A stretch of DNA of 64,000 nt from Solenopsis invicta. Taxonomy: Eukaryota > Arthropoda > Insecta > Hymenoptera > Formicidae. Both the position numbers and the translations under genes were made by a program. The DNA is taken from NCBI RefSeq assembly GCF_016802725.1, contig NC_052667.1, positions 15,343,346 through 15,407,345 on the forward strand, written 5' to 3'. Shown here piece by piece: positions 11,075 through 22,240 of the stretch (position 1 is the stretch's first letter; every line of letters starts with the position of its first letter). Under the pieces are notes generated by a model. The model was not told where the DNA came from. It ran no database searches and saw only the letters and a program-made list of their open reading frames with translations.

Positions 11075-12754
11075 TCAGGGTGCGTTTCGTTTTATGCATC
11101 ACGCGCATAGATTGCAGAGGCAACCGTTCTGTTTCATCTAATGCGCGCATTGGTAACGCATGAAATTTCCTAGATTTTTCCCACTACTAGCGCATGAGGA
11201 GCGCATGGGCTGTTTTAGCTCCCGAAGTGAGGCAGTCCATGCGTTGTCTATGCGCTAATAGTGGGAGGATTATTTTGACAGGAATAAGGTGGGAATTAAA
11301 ATGTCTCTAGAAATATTTTGTAATATAATCAAAGTCAAACATATGACACACCTGTATTTATTAGTCTTTGATAGGAAATACATTCACACAAATCTAAAAT
11401 GTTCTTTAAAAATTATTTTAAAATAACCTAAAACAACTCGTTTCATATAATCATTTAACTTTTCTGTCTAAGAAGTTTTACGCATCCATTCTCCATTAAC
11501 CATTAAACAAATAAGTGGGTCTGAGAGACCCGATATGAAGCTTCGAACGATTGCTGTGTGAAGACGGAATAAGATAAGAGGTTCGGACCAGAACGTAATA
11601 AAAGTTTGAAATCTCCTTTTTTGATTGATGTGATTGATCAACTTTTTTGATTGACTAGAATTTGGACGGCACGGTAGTAAAGTTTTGTTAGGGTTAATGG
11701 GACTTATACTGTGTGTGACTGAAATTTTTTTGTGAGTAATTTTATGTAAAAAAACTAGACAAAACAGATCCATACGCGTATATTACTCTGTCTAAAGTTA
11801 AAATACTATAGTGCTGTAAAGAAGAAAACTTTTGCATAAGGTCCGAAATATATTATTAAACATATCAATTTTCAATTTTAGACACTTTGAGTTAATCAAA
11901 AATACCTTATATTCGCCTTGTTACGTAAGTATATTTTTTAATAGAAATGGCACTGACATAATTTTTTTGAAAGTATGATTTTTTAGCTTTAAAATGCTGT
12001 ATTGCAAAGTTTTTAAAAGTTTTTTGTTGCAAAAATATGATTTAAAAAAGAATGGATTTTTAGACATCCAAAAATACCTCATATTCTCTTTGTTATATAA
12101 TTATACTTTTTGAAAAGAATGTCAATACCATAACTTTTTTTAAAAGTATGACTCTTTAGCTTTAAAATGCCGTATTTAAAAGTTTTTGTTGCGGAGATAT
12201 GATTTTTTAAAGGAAAAGTGGATTTTTGAACAATTTCTAATTTTTGTTTAATGGTTTTTCTTTTACAACTTAATAACATATCATTTTTTGGCAAAGTCGA
12301 TTATACAGTTGTATATTTAAGATTCTGAATTTTTATGTGAAAAACAGTTTGTTGAAAAATGTTGATTAGAACCAGAGTTATAACTTCTCAAAGTTGATAA
12401 AGTCTCCCAGACCCGAAAATGTGTTTACGTATTTTACGGGATGGTGTGTTTAAGGATTAATATAGCATACAACGTACACATTTTATCTTCGTTGAATTTC
12501 TCTTCACTAAACGACGAAGAAGTTTCGTCATCTTTTTCATCAACATCAGGCTGGTTGCAAATAACAGAAGTCATCACAGAGAGTACAGCATCAACCGGTA
12601 TTTCATCCGCTATATCAATTTACAAACTGCGCGCATGGATCCGTTCTATTTTTCTGTGCGCATGAGAGTGATAGGAAGAACGGAACGAGCTTATGCGCTC
12701 ATGCTATGCGCTGTCGTCCCATGCAGTTAATGCGTAAAACGGAACGCACCCTCA
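11075..12754. mobile_element. Harbinger-like DNA transposon, TCA target duplication
   Basis: Ends GGGTGCGTTTCGTTTTATGC (from 11,078) and its near-complement ending 12,751 form about 20-bp inverted repeats with two mismatches, flanked by TCA at 11,075-11,077 and 12,752-12,754. A 3-bp duplication and GGG-starting ends fit PIF/Harbinger. Inside each end are many GCGCAT motifs and a second inverted pair (CCCACTACTAGCGCAT near 11,190 and its counterpart near 11,257). Coding capacity is poor: a 101-residue minus frame at 11,468-11,773 and an open minus stretch at about 12,450-12,625, neither recognisable. Probably non-autonomous or heavily decayed. Confidence 0.7.
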
Positions 12755-13423
12755 GAGGTAGAAGTAGAGATAGTGTGTGCAAAACTTGAAAATCACGCTT
12801 CTTTTTCGCGTCGAGGTACCGTACAGTTCCCCGGCCTACCAACTACAAAAAACTAAATGTTTGATATCAGGTTGCTACAACTGTTTTGATCTTAGCATCT
12901 TTGTCACACCCTACTATATATGCGTTGCGTCCTTTTCTCTGGTACATATCAATATGTCTTTAACGAGTACCTAATGTATTTCTGTGATTAATTAAGTTAT
13001 ATTAATAAAATTTTTTAAAAGTGCTTTACAAAGTTTCATGGTAACTACTTTTCTCAAGAGAATTACCCAGATAGCAATGCATTCTTAGCACAAAAAGAGA
13101 AATACTTGCTGATTACAAATTTCCCTTTGGTTGCAATCACTTTGTTATATCGCAGACGCTAATCCCTTTGTATAAGATTATTTGAAGGCAACTGGAAGGA
13201 AACTGTTTTTTAGGCAACTGAAGGACAATAGTTTACGGAACTTATTAGTATAAAATTTTCAATAACTTGTTATAAGTTGTTTTGGACAATTCTTTATTTT
13301 AATATTCCCTCCAAATATAAGGAAATGTGTGTTGACATCATAATTGATTAAAATTATATTTTTAATCCATTCTCTTTTGACAATGTGATTTCCACATGTT
13401 GATAACGGGCAAGTGAACCCAAA
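12755..13423. other. Interval without a recognised gene
   Basis: A 65-residue plus frame at 12,777-12,974 has a hydrophobic C-terminal half but no supporting context. The rest is AT-rich without clear repeats. Confidence 0.4.
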
Positions 13424-13635
13424 ATGTACACCCAAGGACTTTGATTCTGTTCATGGGGAAATTTTCCAAACTGAGAAGTCGCTATCTTTCTACATACTTA
13501 CAGTTCATGATTAATGAAACGACTAGAACTTATTGGTCGTTACGTTAATCATAAACTGTAAGTATGTAGAAAGATAGCGACTTCTCCGTTTGAAAAATTT
13601 CCCCATGGACAGAATCAAAGTCCTTGGGTGTACAT
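13424..13635. repeat. 212-bp palindromic MITE
   Basis: The arm starting ATGTACACCCAAGGACTTTG at 13,424 is repeated inverted, ending at 13,635. The inner parts (AAGTCGCTATCTTTCTACAT and complement) also match. The centre is a short unpaired stretch around 13,520-13,540. The arms are about 95 bp with few mismatches, so this is a foldback unit. Flanks do not show an obvious target duplication. Confidence 0.75.
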
Positions 13636-13639
13636 GTAA

Positions 13640-14395
13640 AAACTTTTTGTTACAATTACATCTCTACATCAACATTTATAAATTATCGTTCTTTTCTGAT
13701 CTCTTAATAAATTGACATTAAATATTTAAGTTATTTAATATTAAATGAATAAAAAATAAATCATTTTTAAATTAGCTTTTAAATAAATAAATATAAAAAA
13801 GATATGTTAAATGAATGTTACTTAAATGTGTGTCTTTTTAAATAAATTTTAAAATAAATAATATATTGAAAAATAAATAGTTGAAATGTTAAATAAACAC
13901 TAAATAAATACAATTTTACAAATAAATAATAAGTACAAAAATTAACATTAATTAAATTTAAGAAATGTTTACTGAGAAAATTTTCTCACATGCAAAATCT
14001 TTCATAAAAAATGAATACTTAAAAAATATTAAATAAATATTAAAAAGATATTAAGTATACGTTATATAAACGTTTACCGAAATTATTTTTGAATAATTAA
14101 TAGCAAATAAATATTTACATCATGTTAAATAAATGTTAAAAATATGTTTTCTATACTTATTTTCTCAAATTAATAATAAATGACAAGTAAATATTTACAA
14201 AATGGTAAATTAATGTTTAAAAAATGTTTAATTAAAACATTTGATTAATTAAATAATTTATGAAAAATAAATAGTGAAATAATATTAAATTAACATTTAA
14301 CAAACATTTTTAAGAAATCATTATTTTAAATAAACGTTTAATGAAAAAAAAAAAAATGTTAAATAAATATATTTTCCCAGGTTGAGGAATTGAAG
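13640..14395. repeat. AT-rich degenerate TTAAATAAA-type repeat tract
   Basis: Variants of AAATGTTAAATAAATATT recur through about 700 bp at irregular spacing. No open frame longer than noise is present. It looks like the degenerate interior of an AT-rich MITE or slippage-derived repeat. Confidence 0.5.
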
Positions 14396-14408
14396 GAAAA
14401 ATAAACAT

Positions 14409-16004
14409 TTAAGGGGGCATATACCTTTCTCGGCTTAAAAAAATCGATTTTTTTTTATTACTTATTTTGAAAGATTAACATTTCAAGAATGTATATCCGA
14501 AAGCATTTAAAGAAATTCGGAAAATTGACAAAGTTATAGTACTTTATACCGACCGCTGCCGCCGCCGTTTCGGAGTCCCAAAAGCCGTTACGGAGAAGCG
14601 CGCAGGTAGTAGCGTCAGACCCACAATTTTATCGATCCCTTTATTGTAATTCGAAGGAACTCCGTCTTTGTGTACTAGGTACATAATTTTTTTAAAGATC
14701 ACAAGGGCAGGGAGGAAGGAATAAGTTGAGCGCGAAAATGATAGACAAACTCACGGTGTATTACGGTTTAGCCATTCGGCGAAATTTCGATTCAGTGGAA
14801 GGAATGCGGGATGCAGTGTGGGCCACTTTTTATCATTATAGTTCAACGAAAGACAAACCGCAACATCATCTTTGTCCTCAAGCCTCGGATTCATGGTGCA
14901 AGTGGCAACAAGCGAAAGCAAATGGATCGTTGGACAGATACGAGCAAAGTTATAATGCTTTACCAGACGAGGTTTTGGATGCAATCCGCCCTATATACGA
15001 AGATCTTAGTAATGCGTCATTATTACAACGTTGCCTCGGCGGATATACGCAAAACGCCAACGAGAGCTATAATAATTTGATCTGGAGAATGGCCCACACA
15101 AACACCAATAGCAGCGCAAAAATTGTGGAAATTGCAACTTTCATCGCAGTTTGTTTATTTAACGAAGGTTTGTCGGCCCTTCTGCAAATAATGAACACAA
15201 TGGGCATAACCATTGGACGAAACGCTGCACAATTCGCTGCATTAGCAGATACTCGGCGCTGCAACCAAGCAGACATCCGAGCACAGCATGCGACACGGGA
15301 GGTCCGTATCAGCCGCCGACTGAAAAAAAATAAAAATGCCGACGAGCACCTTCATCAGGAGGATTCCCTATATGGCCCCGGAATAGATGATTACATGTAA
15401 GTCGCAAAAAAACCCCTTTACTATAGTGTAAACTTGTTCGGAAACTTTAAACACGTTTTTATCGAAACCACGTTTTCAAAGTCGGTACCATAAATATCTC
15501 AACAACTACTGAACCGATTCCATTCTGGTTGGTTTTATTTGAAAGCTTATAAAATTCTCTAGTTCGTGACGGACGATTTTTTTGATATCTTCATTTTTTA
15601 TGTTTTTTTGACATGCTCAAAAATGAAATTTATACGTGAAAAATGGTATCTAAAGTTTGAATGTCCGCCATTTTGTTTTAAATTCGAAAATTAAAAAAAT
15701 CGTCCGTCACGAACTAGTAAATTTAATAAACTTCAAGGTGCCATATTGATTTTTGATTTCAGATAAGCGGTCAAGGACTAATCCATGGTACCGCAATTGA
15801 AGTCCAGTCGGACATAACCAACTTCGAGGAATTGCAAAGGGGTAAAGGGGGGGGTATTTTATTTTAATAAAAATTTATTTACAAGTCCAAAGTATGTTCT
15901 TTAACATAAAAAAAACCCGATCCTAATAAGCCTTTTATTTTTTGAAAAAAAAATTAGTGAAAATAGGTTATTTTTCGTGCCGAGAAAGATATATGCCCCC
16001 TTAA
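14409..16004 (+). mobile_element. Kolobok DNA transposon, TTAA duplicated
   Basis: TTAA at 14,409-14,412 and 16,001-16,004 flanks inverted repeats starting GGGGGCATATACCTTTCTCG, with one mismatch over 22 bp. The element carries the C-terminal part of a Kolobok-type (Mutator-like domain) transposase. At about 1.59 kb it is much shorter than a complete autonomous Kolobok, so the transposase N-terminal half is missing. Together with the 4.2-5.1 kb derivative, this shows at least two Kolobok families here sharing GGGGG ends but with different subterminal sequence. Confidence 0.9.
14726..15400 (+). pseudogene. Kolobok transposase, C-terminal 224 residues
   Basis: The open frame contains YGLAIRRNFDSVEGMRDAVWA, then CSQ-like KPQHHLCP and WCKWQQAKANG, then ALPDEVLDAIRPIYEDL, LLQRCLGGYTQNANESYNNL and a basic tail ending SLYGPGIDDYM. 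These blocks are those I associate with the C-terminal half of the Mutator-like transposase domain in arthropod Kolobok elements. The GGxTQNxNES motif lies at residues 105-114. The start codon shown is internal to the domain; no upstream exon was found inside the element. Cut-and-paste transposase in the intact family; inactive here. Confidence 0.8.
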
Positions 16005-16131
16005 AAAACATTTTAGTTTCATATCGCGTCACGCTTCGCGCTACTTTTGCGAAATCCACGCATGCGCGTGTGAGACCAGAGAGACAAATCATACAAATTC
16101 GCATGGCAACACTTAAGTTGTCTTTTGTTCT

Positions 16132-16213
16132 CTTGTTATATGGTCGCATACCGTAATATCTTGTTATATGGTCGCATACCGTAATATCTTGTTATATGGT
16201 CGCATACCGTCGG
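16132..16213. repeat. Three tandem 28-bp repeats
   Basis: The unit TTGTTATATGGTCGCATACC followed by GTAATATC occurs three times head to tail with no mismatch in the shared part; the last copy is cut at GCATACCGT. Such identity suggests recent slippage. Confidence 0.85.
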
Positions 16214-16377
16214 TCGCGGAATACGCAGTTCAGTTTGTGCTACAGTGTGGGGTTGTTTTGTGTTCAAATGTTTTCTAAAAAAAAGGATCCACTTGGTAAG
16301 TACAGTTAAATATCTACTTTCTAAACTTGTCTTCCTTGAACTTTCTACAAAATATTCTCTCTCTTTTGTTAAAAGTG

Positions 16378-17320
16378 ACTTTGACATAGTCTATAGTGCC
16401 CATATAGCCAGCAATCTTCTACAATTTGTACACATTCTTCTGTTTTACTTCTAAAATTTCATCATTGGACATATCACGTTGCATATCGCTTCGTGTCAGT
16501 AGACCTATTCTCCAACTTGCTAGCGACAATCCGGTATTGTTAGTGTCGTTGCGCAATTTTTGTACCATGGCATGTATAATATCTGCGCAACGACGCTGTA
16601 ACGATATTGAATTGTCACTAAAGAGTTACAGAATAGGCCTACAAGAGCCACTGCCGGGATTCTTATGGACTGCAAAGGCCAGTAATAAAATAATCATTGC
16701 AAATACACACACTAATAAAGTATTCGGATACCACGAGCGGCTGTGTGTGTGTACGAAAAGGAGACGGGGGTGATCGAACCTTGAAACTGACAGAGAGGAA
16801 GGGCATGCCGGAGCATTACGTCACGTGCGAGAAGGAGAGAAGGTATATATGTATATATAACTCATTATGTATATTTAATATTAGTCGTATTGGGGATTTT
16901 CTTTCTTTATTGTATTAATAATAAAACGGGATCTATTTTATTAATAAAACGTTTTTTAAAGGTTTTTTAAACGTTTTATTGCAATGAAAGAAAAACATTT
17001 AAAAAATTTTTATAAAACGTTAGTCTGTTGATTTCGGATCATGTACTATTTTGTGATAGCTATATAATCTACGGTGCCCGTCTACCCAGCAATTTTTTAC
17101 AATTTCTATACATTCTTCTCTTTTACTTCCAGATTTTCGTCATTGGATATATCATTGCATGTCGCTTCGTGTCGCATCACGCTAGTGTGCAGGAGCCATT
17201 GGATTCTTACAGATTGCAAGAGATAAAGTAATCACACACACTATTAAAGTATCCGGATTTCACGAGCGGCTGTGTGTGTGCGTATACGAAAAGAAGTCGA
17301 GGGATCGACCCTCGAAATAA
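16378..17320 (+). repeat. Diverged direct duplication of about 270-450 bp
   Basis: A segment beginning near 16,388 (ATAGTCTATAGTGCCCATATAG) recurs diverged from about 17,055. Shared parts include the TACACATTCTTCT block, TTTCATCATTGGA, ATCGCTTCGTGTC and a tail with CACGAGCGGCTGTGTGTGTG (16,733 and 17,261). The first copy holds an extra central stretch. Open frames in it (16,426-16,773, 16,697-16,918) are unrecognised. It may be two copies of one unclassified element. Confidence 0.6.
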
Positions 17321-17460
17321 CCAATTTTTCTATGGAAAAAATATTTATTACACCATGTCATCGCATCAGTAAGTATATCGTATACTTTGTGTTTGTACCT
17401 TATATTAAGATTAAATTTTGGAACGCAATTATAGATTATAATACGTTAGATATTACTTGA

Positions 17461-19820
17461 AATTAGGTGGTCCATTCCGAATTGTTGCGAATTGCGAATC
17501 TAATGTTTCAAAGTTTTTCTGAATCTAACAAATGCAATGACGCACCAATCGCTTTATACGCACAATTTGTGACTCATTCATTTATTATATTTTTTTGCCA
17601 ACATATTTTATTCTTTATCAAAAATGTTATGTAATGTTGAATTTTTCAATACAAACAATTATTAATGAAATGTGTCATTAAGTCAATAAGCCAATTTATT
17701 TGTACGATATCGTATAATTTTCTACTTTTGAAGATATATAAGAAAATTTAAAACCAAATCAGAGATTTGAGACAATCTCTAAAAATTATTTTAAAAATTA
17801 TAAGTGATAAATTTGCAGATTTAAATAATTCATAAATTTGTAGTCATTTTCATATAAATTCCGAGATTGTCATAAGATTTTTTAAAACTTTTTAGTATTT
17901 TCCTGCATGTTTTAGAATTTTTCACTTTCGAAATATTTTTGACAAATCATTTAAACAGAAATTTCAGAATAAAAATTTTTTTGCGTTTTCAATATTTGTA
18001 CATTAAAAATTATGTCATAATAATTAAGATTAAACTTTTGTAATTATTATTAAAAATATTCTATATTTCTTTTTTTTTGTTGGGACTATATTCGTGTAGT
18101 ATTTCCGAAACAGCAATGTTGTCACACAGTGACAACGCAAATTTTCAATTGCTATTTTAAAAACAGTGTACAAGTGTATTTCCAAGGTAAATCGCTAATT
18201 CAATTTTCCCTGGAAAATTAAATGATTTGATTTGTCCAGAGACTTTCACACTTCATAATGAAAATTCTGAAAATTTATGAATGTCTTAGAAATTTTTTAA
18301 ATACATATAAACATGAAAGAATCTGTCGAAATAATCATAGATTAGAGCAATACAAATTAATTAAATTAGACAAATCCATAAATAATAATAGTAAATAATT
18401 TTATGACTGTTCGGATAATAATATTTAATGTCTAATTTAATTAATTTAATTAATTCAGAATATTATTGAATTGTTTAAAGAAATTAAATGAATACCTTAA
18501 TTATTATTTTATCTTATTAAATTTATCTTATTATTAATTGAATATTACAACACATGGCTCGAATTTCAATGTAATTTTTTATCAATTACATATTTTTTAC
18601 ATAATAAAGTTTATTTTATGTATTATATATTACAATGTTTAAGAAATTAATATTATACAAAAAATAGCTTGGTGTATACAATATACATGTATTTTATGAT
18701 AGTGCACGTATTGCATTATATAATGAAAAGTGACAACTGCAAATTTAGATAGAAAATGTAAGTTTTGACGTTATATACTACAAAAGAAAAAGGTCAAAGA
18801 AATAACGATAATAAAAAAAATTGATTTGCGGATAATTTTTATTTATTAATTTTTTACTTATCTATCAATCGCAATGCGTGCAATGCATTTAAATTAGATT
18901 TTTTATAATTTTTATTATTCATTTTTTAAAATAGTTCTTTTATCATCCGCATTATTATTATTAATATCATTTATTTTGGTAATTCACTACACGAAAACCA
19001 GTTTCAATCACCTTGACCCTGAGATACGTTGTCAGCCATTCTTGACCTTGAAAAGGTTTTAGTTGTTGCTCATTATTTATTAAAAAGTTTTTAACAAACA
19101 AGTTTATGGCATAAACAGTTAATGTGTAGTTTTATTCAGCCAATCCCAACTTATGACTGATGTTGATTAACATTAATCTTCAAGTAATTCAAGGTCACTA
19201 AATTTTATCTACTGTTCTATATGGAATATGATTTTCTACACGAAGCGACACCATCTTACACTTCCTTCTGTCTACAGGGCAAAATGAGATCTTTAATACT
19301 GCCACATAATTTTAAACTTTCCATGCGAGATATGAGGTCATTTTACTGATCAGGAAAGGTTTAGTCATTATCATCACATCTCGCGTGGAAAATCAAAAAC
19401 TCATGTAAAACAGTACATTATAGACGTCGTTGCACTCTATAAGGAGCCTACAGGCAGAGAAAGGTTTGCAATGGACCTTGCTTCGCATGGAAAGTTGAAA
19501 TCTTTGGAAATATTGCCAATGTTCTGTTGTTATTTTAATAATAATGTTATAAGAAGTAGTGATAATTAATAAAATTACAGACATACATTTATAATATCAA
19601 CTTTATTTGTTAATTTTTTAACAAACAACGAGCTTCAATTAAAACTTGACTTGCAGATCACTCAAAGTTATGATCTTAACAATATATGTCAAGGTCAAAA
19701 TGATCGAGCTTATTTGTTATAGTGCATAATTACTTATAGTGAATAATTATCTTTATTTCTATTATTCAATTCGCAGTTCATCTACAAATGTAATTATTCA
19801 ACAATGATGCGATTTCAAAT
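17461..19820. other. AT-rich interval with no recognised gene
   Basis: About 2.3 kb of AT-rich DNA without supported coding sequence. The stretch 19,000-19,750 contains three copies of the nonamer TCAAGGTCA or its complement (19,043, 19,189, 19,689), a nuclear-receptor half-site type sequence also found in foldback elements further right. No ends of an element were found. Confidence 0.5.
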
Positions 19821-19956
19821 ATACACTGAAAAATCGCGCTTCTACAAGCCTCTTCATGCGGTATCGAAAAGGCAACAGAGATCGAGAATAACACGTCAGA
19901 AACAAGCATTAAAGAAAGCAGTTACTGTTACATAATCACTTTCGATAGATGTTAAT

Positions 19957-20739
19957 TTGGTTACACATGTGAACGCTTTACAAGAAAGCGAATCAACAAA
20001 TATTATCGTCCCTGACAATTTTATTGTTTCAAATGTAAATTACTTCAAAGAAGAGAGACTAGAACCAGTTGTACAGGCTTTATCTAATAGTCAAACTCTT
20101 AATTTATTTGATAGTGAATTAAAATTTTGTAATAAATGTGATGAAGTCATTTTTCAAAGAAACTTAGCATCGGTTCTGATTGATGCAAATCACGTTCTTG
20201 GTAATCGCATTTTAAGTGTTTTAAGAACTCATCATTGTTTGACATTTTTGCCTAAAGACATTCGAACGTTGCTTTCTACACCACTCAGTTCCCTAGTTTT
20301 ATATAAAATAGAACCGGGTGAATATTTGCACATTAGGGTACAAACATGTTTAATCCGAAGCTTTGAAAAAGTAGTTTTTTTTACAATTCCTGAAGTTCTC
20401 AAAATTGATTTTAGCACGGATGGCGCTCAATTACATCGAAGTGGTCGACACGATATTTGGCCAATTCAGTGTAAAATTGCTAATATTGATACATCTATTA
20501 CAGAAATTGTAGGATTGTATAAAGGACCAAAAAAACCGCACAGCGAGGAAAAGTTTTTCAAGTATGTTGTTTCCGATTTTCATCAAATTTTTAACAAGAG
20601 CAGTATCATCTACAAAAATAAAAAATTTTCAGTATGCTTGCGATGCTTTATAGCAGATGCGCCAGCAAGAGCTTTCATTTTAGGGCATAAAAGTCACCGT
20701 TCTTTTTCTCCATGTTCTAAATGTAAAGTAACTCAATAA
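19957..20739 (+). pseudogene. EnSpm/CACTA-like transposase, first part
   Basis: A 260-residue frame with CNKCDEV near residue 59, then KIDFSTDGAQLHRSG and IWPIQCKIANI, GLYKGPKKP and, near the end, CFIADAPARAFILGHKSHRS with a CSKCKV zinc pair. DGA..HRS..IWPI and CDAPAR are hallmark blocks of TNP2-like transposases. The start shown is an in-frame ATG, but coding similarity continues upstream to about 19,850 past an in-frame TAA near 19,934. The frame stops at 20,739 in the middle of the domain. Confidence 0.8.
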
Positions 20740-20857
20740 TTGGAAAGTACATGGTTCTTAAAGGTATTAATCATATTCCTTGAAAAAATGAAGATTATGA
20801 CAAACTGACGATGAGCATCATGTTTGTTTTAGTTTTTTATCTCAATTACCGTTTAAT

Positions 20858-21718
20858 TTGGTTACTAATGTTATTTTCGATTCTATGCATATGTGTTACC
20901 TGGGAATAACAAAAAAATTACTTTTGACATGGTTACGTGGTTCTTATACAAAAAACACAAAACTATCAGGTGTTGAAATGAATGTAATTTCAACTAGATT
21001 AAAGGTTTTGTCGCAGTACTGTCCACGCAAATTTGCACGACGCATCAAATCGCTTGATGGCTGTGATCAATTCAAAGCTACTCAATGGCGTCAAATATTG
21101 TTATATGTCGGAATAGTTTGTTTCAAAGACGTTGTAAAAGATTATATTTATTATTATTTTTTACTTTTTCATGTTTCTATGCGTATTTTAGTATCTAGTG
21201 TTTATAACTCGAATAATAATCTTATTATTTGCGAAATGGGTATAAAACAATTTGTCTTACTTTCTGAAGATATTTATGGATCAACGTTTTTATCGTATAA
21301 TATACATGGCATTCTTCATTTAATTGAAGATGTATACCGATTTGGCCCTTGCGATAGTTACTTATTATTTCCATACGAAAACAACATGATAGCTTTTAGA
21401 AAAATGTATCGAAAACCACACCTTTCCTTGCAGCAAGTCGCTGCAAGGCGTGCAGAAGAAGAATATTGCAGACAACAAAATAAATTACCCAATGATCTTA
21501 TCAAAGTATGGAAAAAACATGAACAAGGGCTATTATTAAATGCTGACAATGCTTTTGAAACTGTTACTCAATATAAGTTTTTACAAATTTTACGTATGAC
21601 CATTGGTTGTTGTTTGCGTCACGACTGCTGTATTTTGTCTGATTCAACTATATGTTGTGTACAGAATATTTTACGTACAGGAAATAATTATTATATTATT
21701 GTAAAAAAATTTCTTTAA
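20858..21718 (+). pseudogene. EnSpm/CACTA-like transposase, second part
   Basis: A 286-residue frame continues the TNP2-like domain: DSMHMCYLGITKKLLLTWLRG, then QYCPRKFARR, FKATQWRQILLYVGIV, SYNIHGILHLIEDV and FPYENNM. The order and spacing match the downstream half of the family. A broken stretch of about 120 bp separates it from the first part. After the stop at 21,718 similarity continues weakly in another frame to about 21,825, where the R1-like element begins. Confidence 0.8.
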
Positions 21719-21825
21719 GTAGAAGATTTTTATCCTACTGGAATTGGTTCATCATTAGTTGGTATTTACAAGTGTTCTGAGTTATCTAATGATTATGACA
21801 TTGTTCCTTTGAAAAGTATAAATGT

Positions 21826-22240
21826 CTGTGCGAAGGGAGCCCCAAGCCACAGCGTGGGCATTGAGGTCTCCCCCCACGACGACCGGCCTAGGAGAGCGAG
21901 TTATAATCTCGCTCTCCATAGCATCTAGCGCCGCCTTGTACTCCCCCCTATTAAAGCTAGGGGGGAAGTAACACCCCATGACGTCGATAGGTCCATACTC
22001 GACCATCACGAAGCCCTCTCCGGCCGATATCGGGATCATCGGCGGAGCGCTCGGCAAATGATGGCTGGCCATCGCCACCCTCCCCGAAGGGTCCCCAACC
22101 TAGTTAGGGTTATTTTCGGGGATCCTGTAGGGGTCAGCGACAATGACCAGCCCGCCGCCAACCTCCGCCAGGCACTGCGCAAGCATGTCTTGCGCAGCCC
22201 TGGCGTGGTTCAGGTTGGCCTGGAGGAGCCTAAGGGGCAT
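21826..22240 (-). pseudogene. R1-like ORF2, endonuclease N-terminus only
   Basis: ORF2 starts with the ATG at 22,238-22,240. It reads through LLQANLNHARAAQDMLAQC, hits a TAG at 22,100-22,102, and continues in the same frame through CYFPPSFNRGEY and VVVGGDLNAHAVAWGS to the junction near 21,826. The ATG overlaps the ORF1 terminator: ORF1 ends TAG at 22,230-22,232, so the two ORFs overlap by 11 nt in different frames, an arrangement suited to termination-reinitiation. The copy is dead through the stop and the missing RT. Confidence 0.85.
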
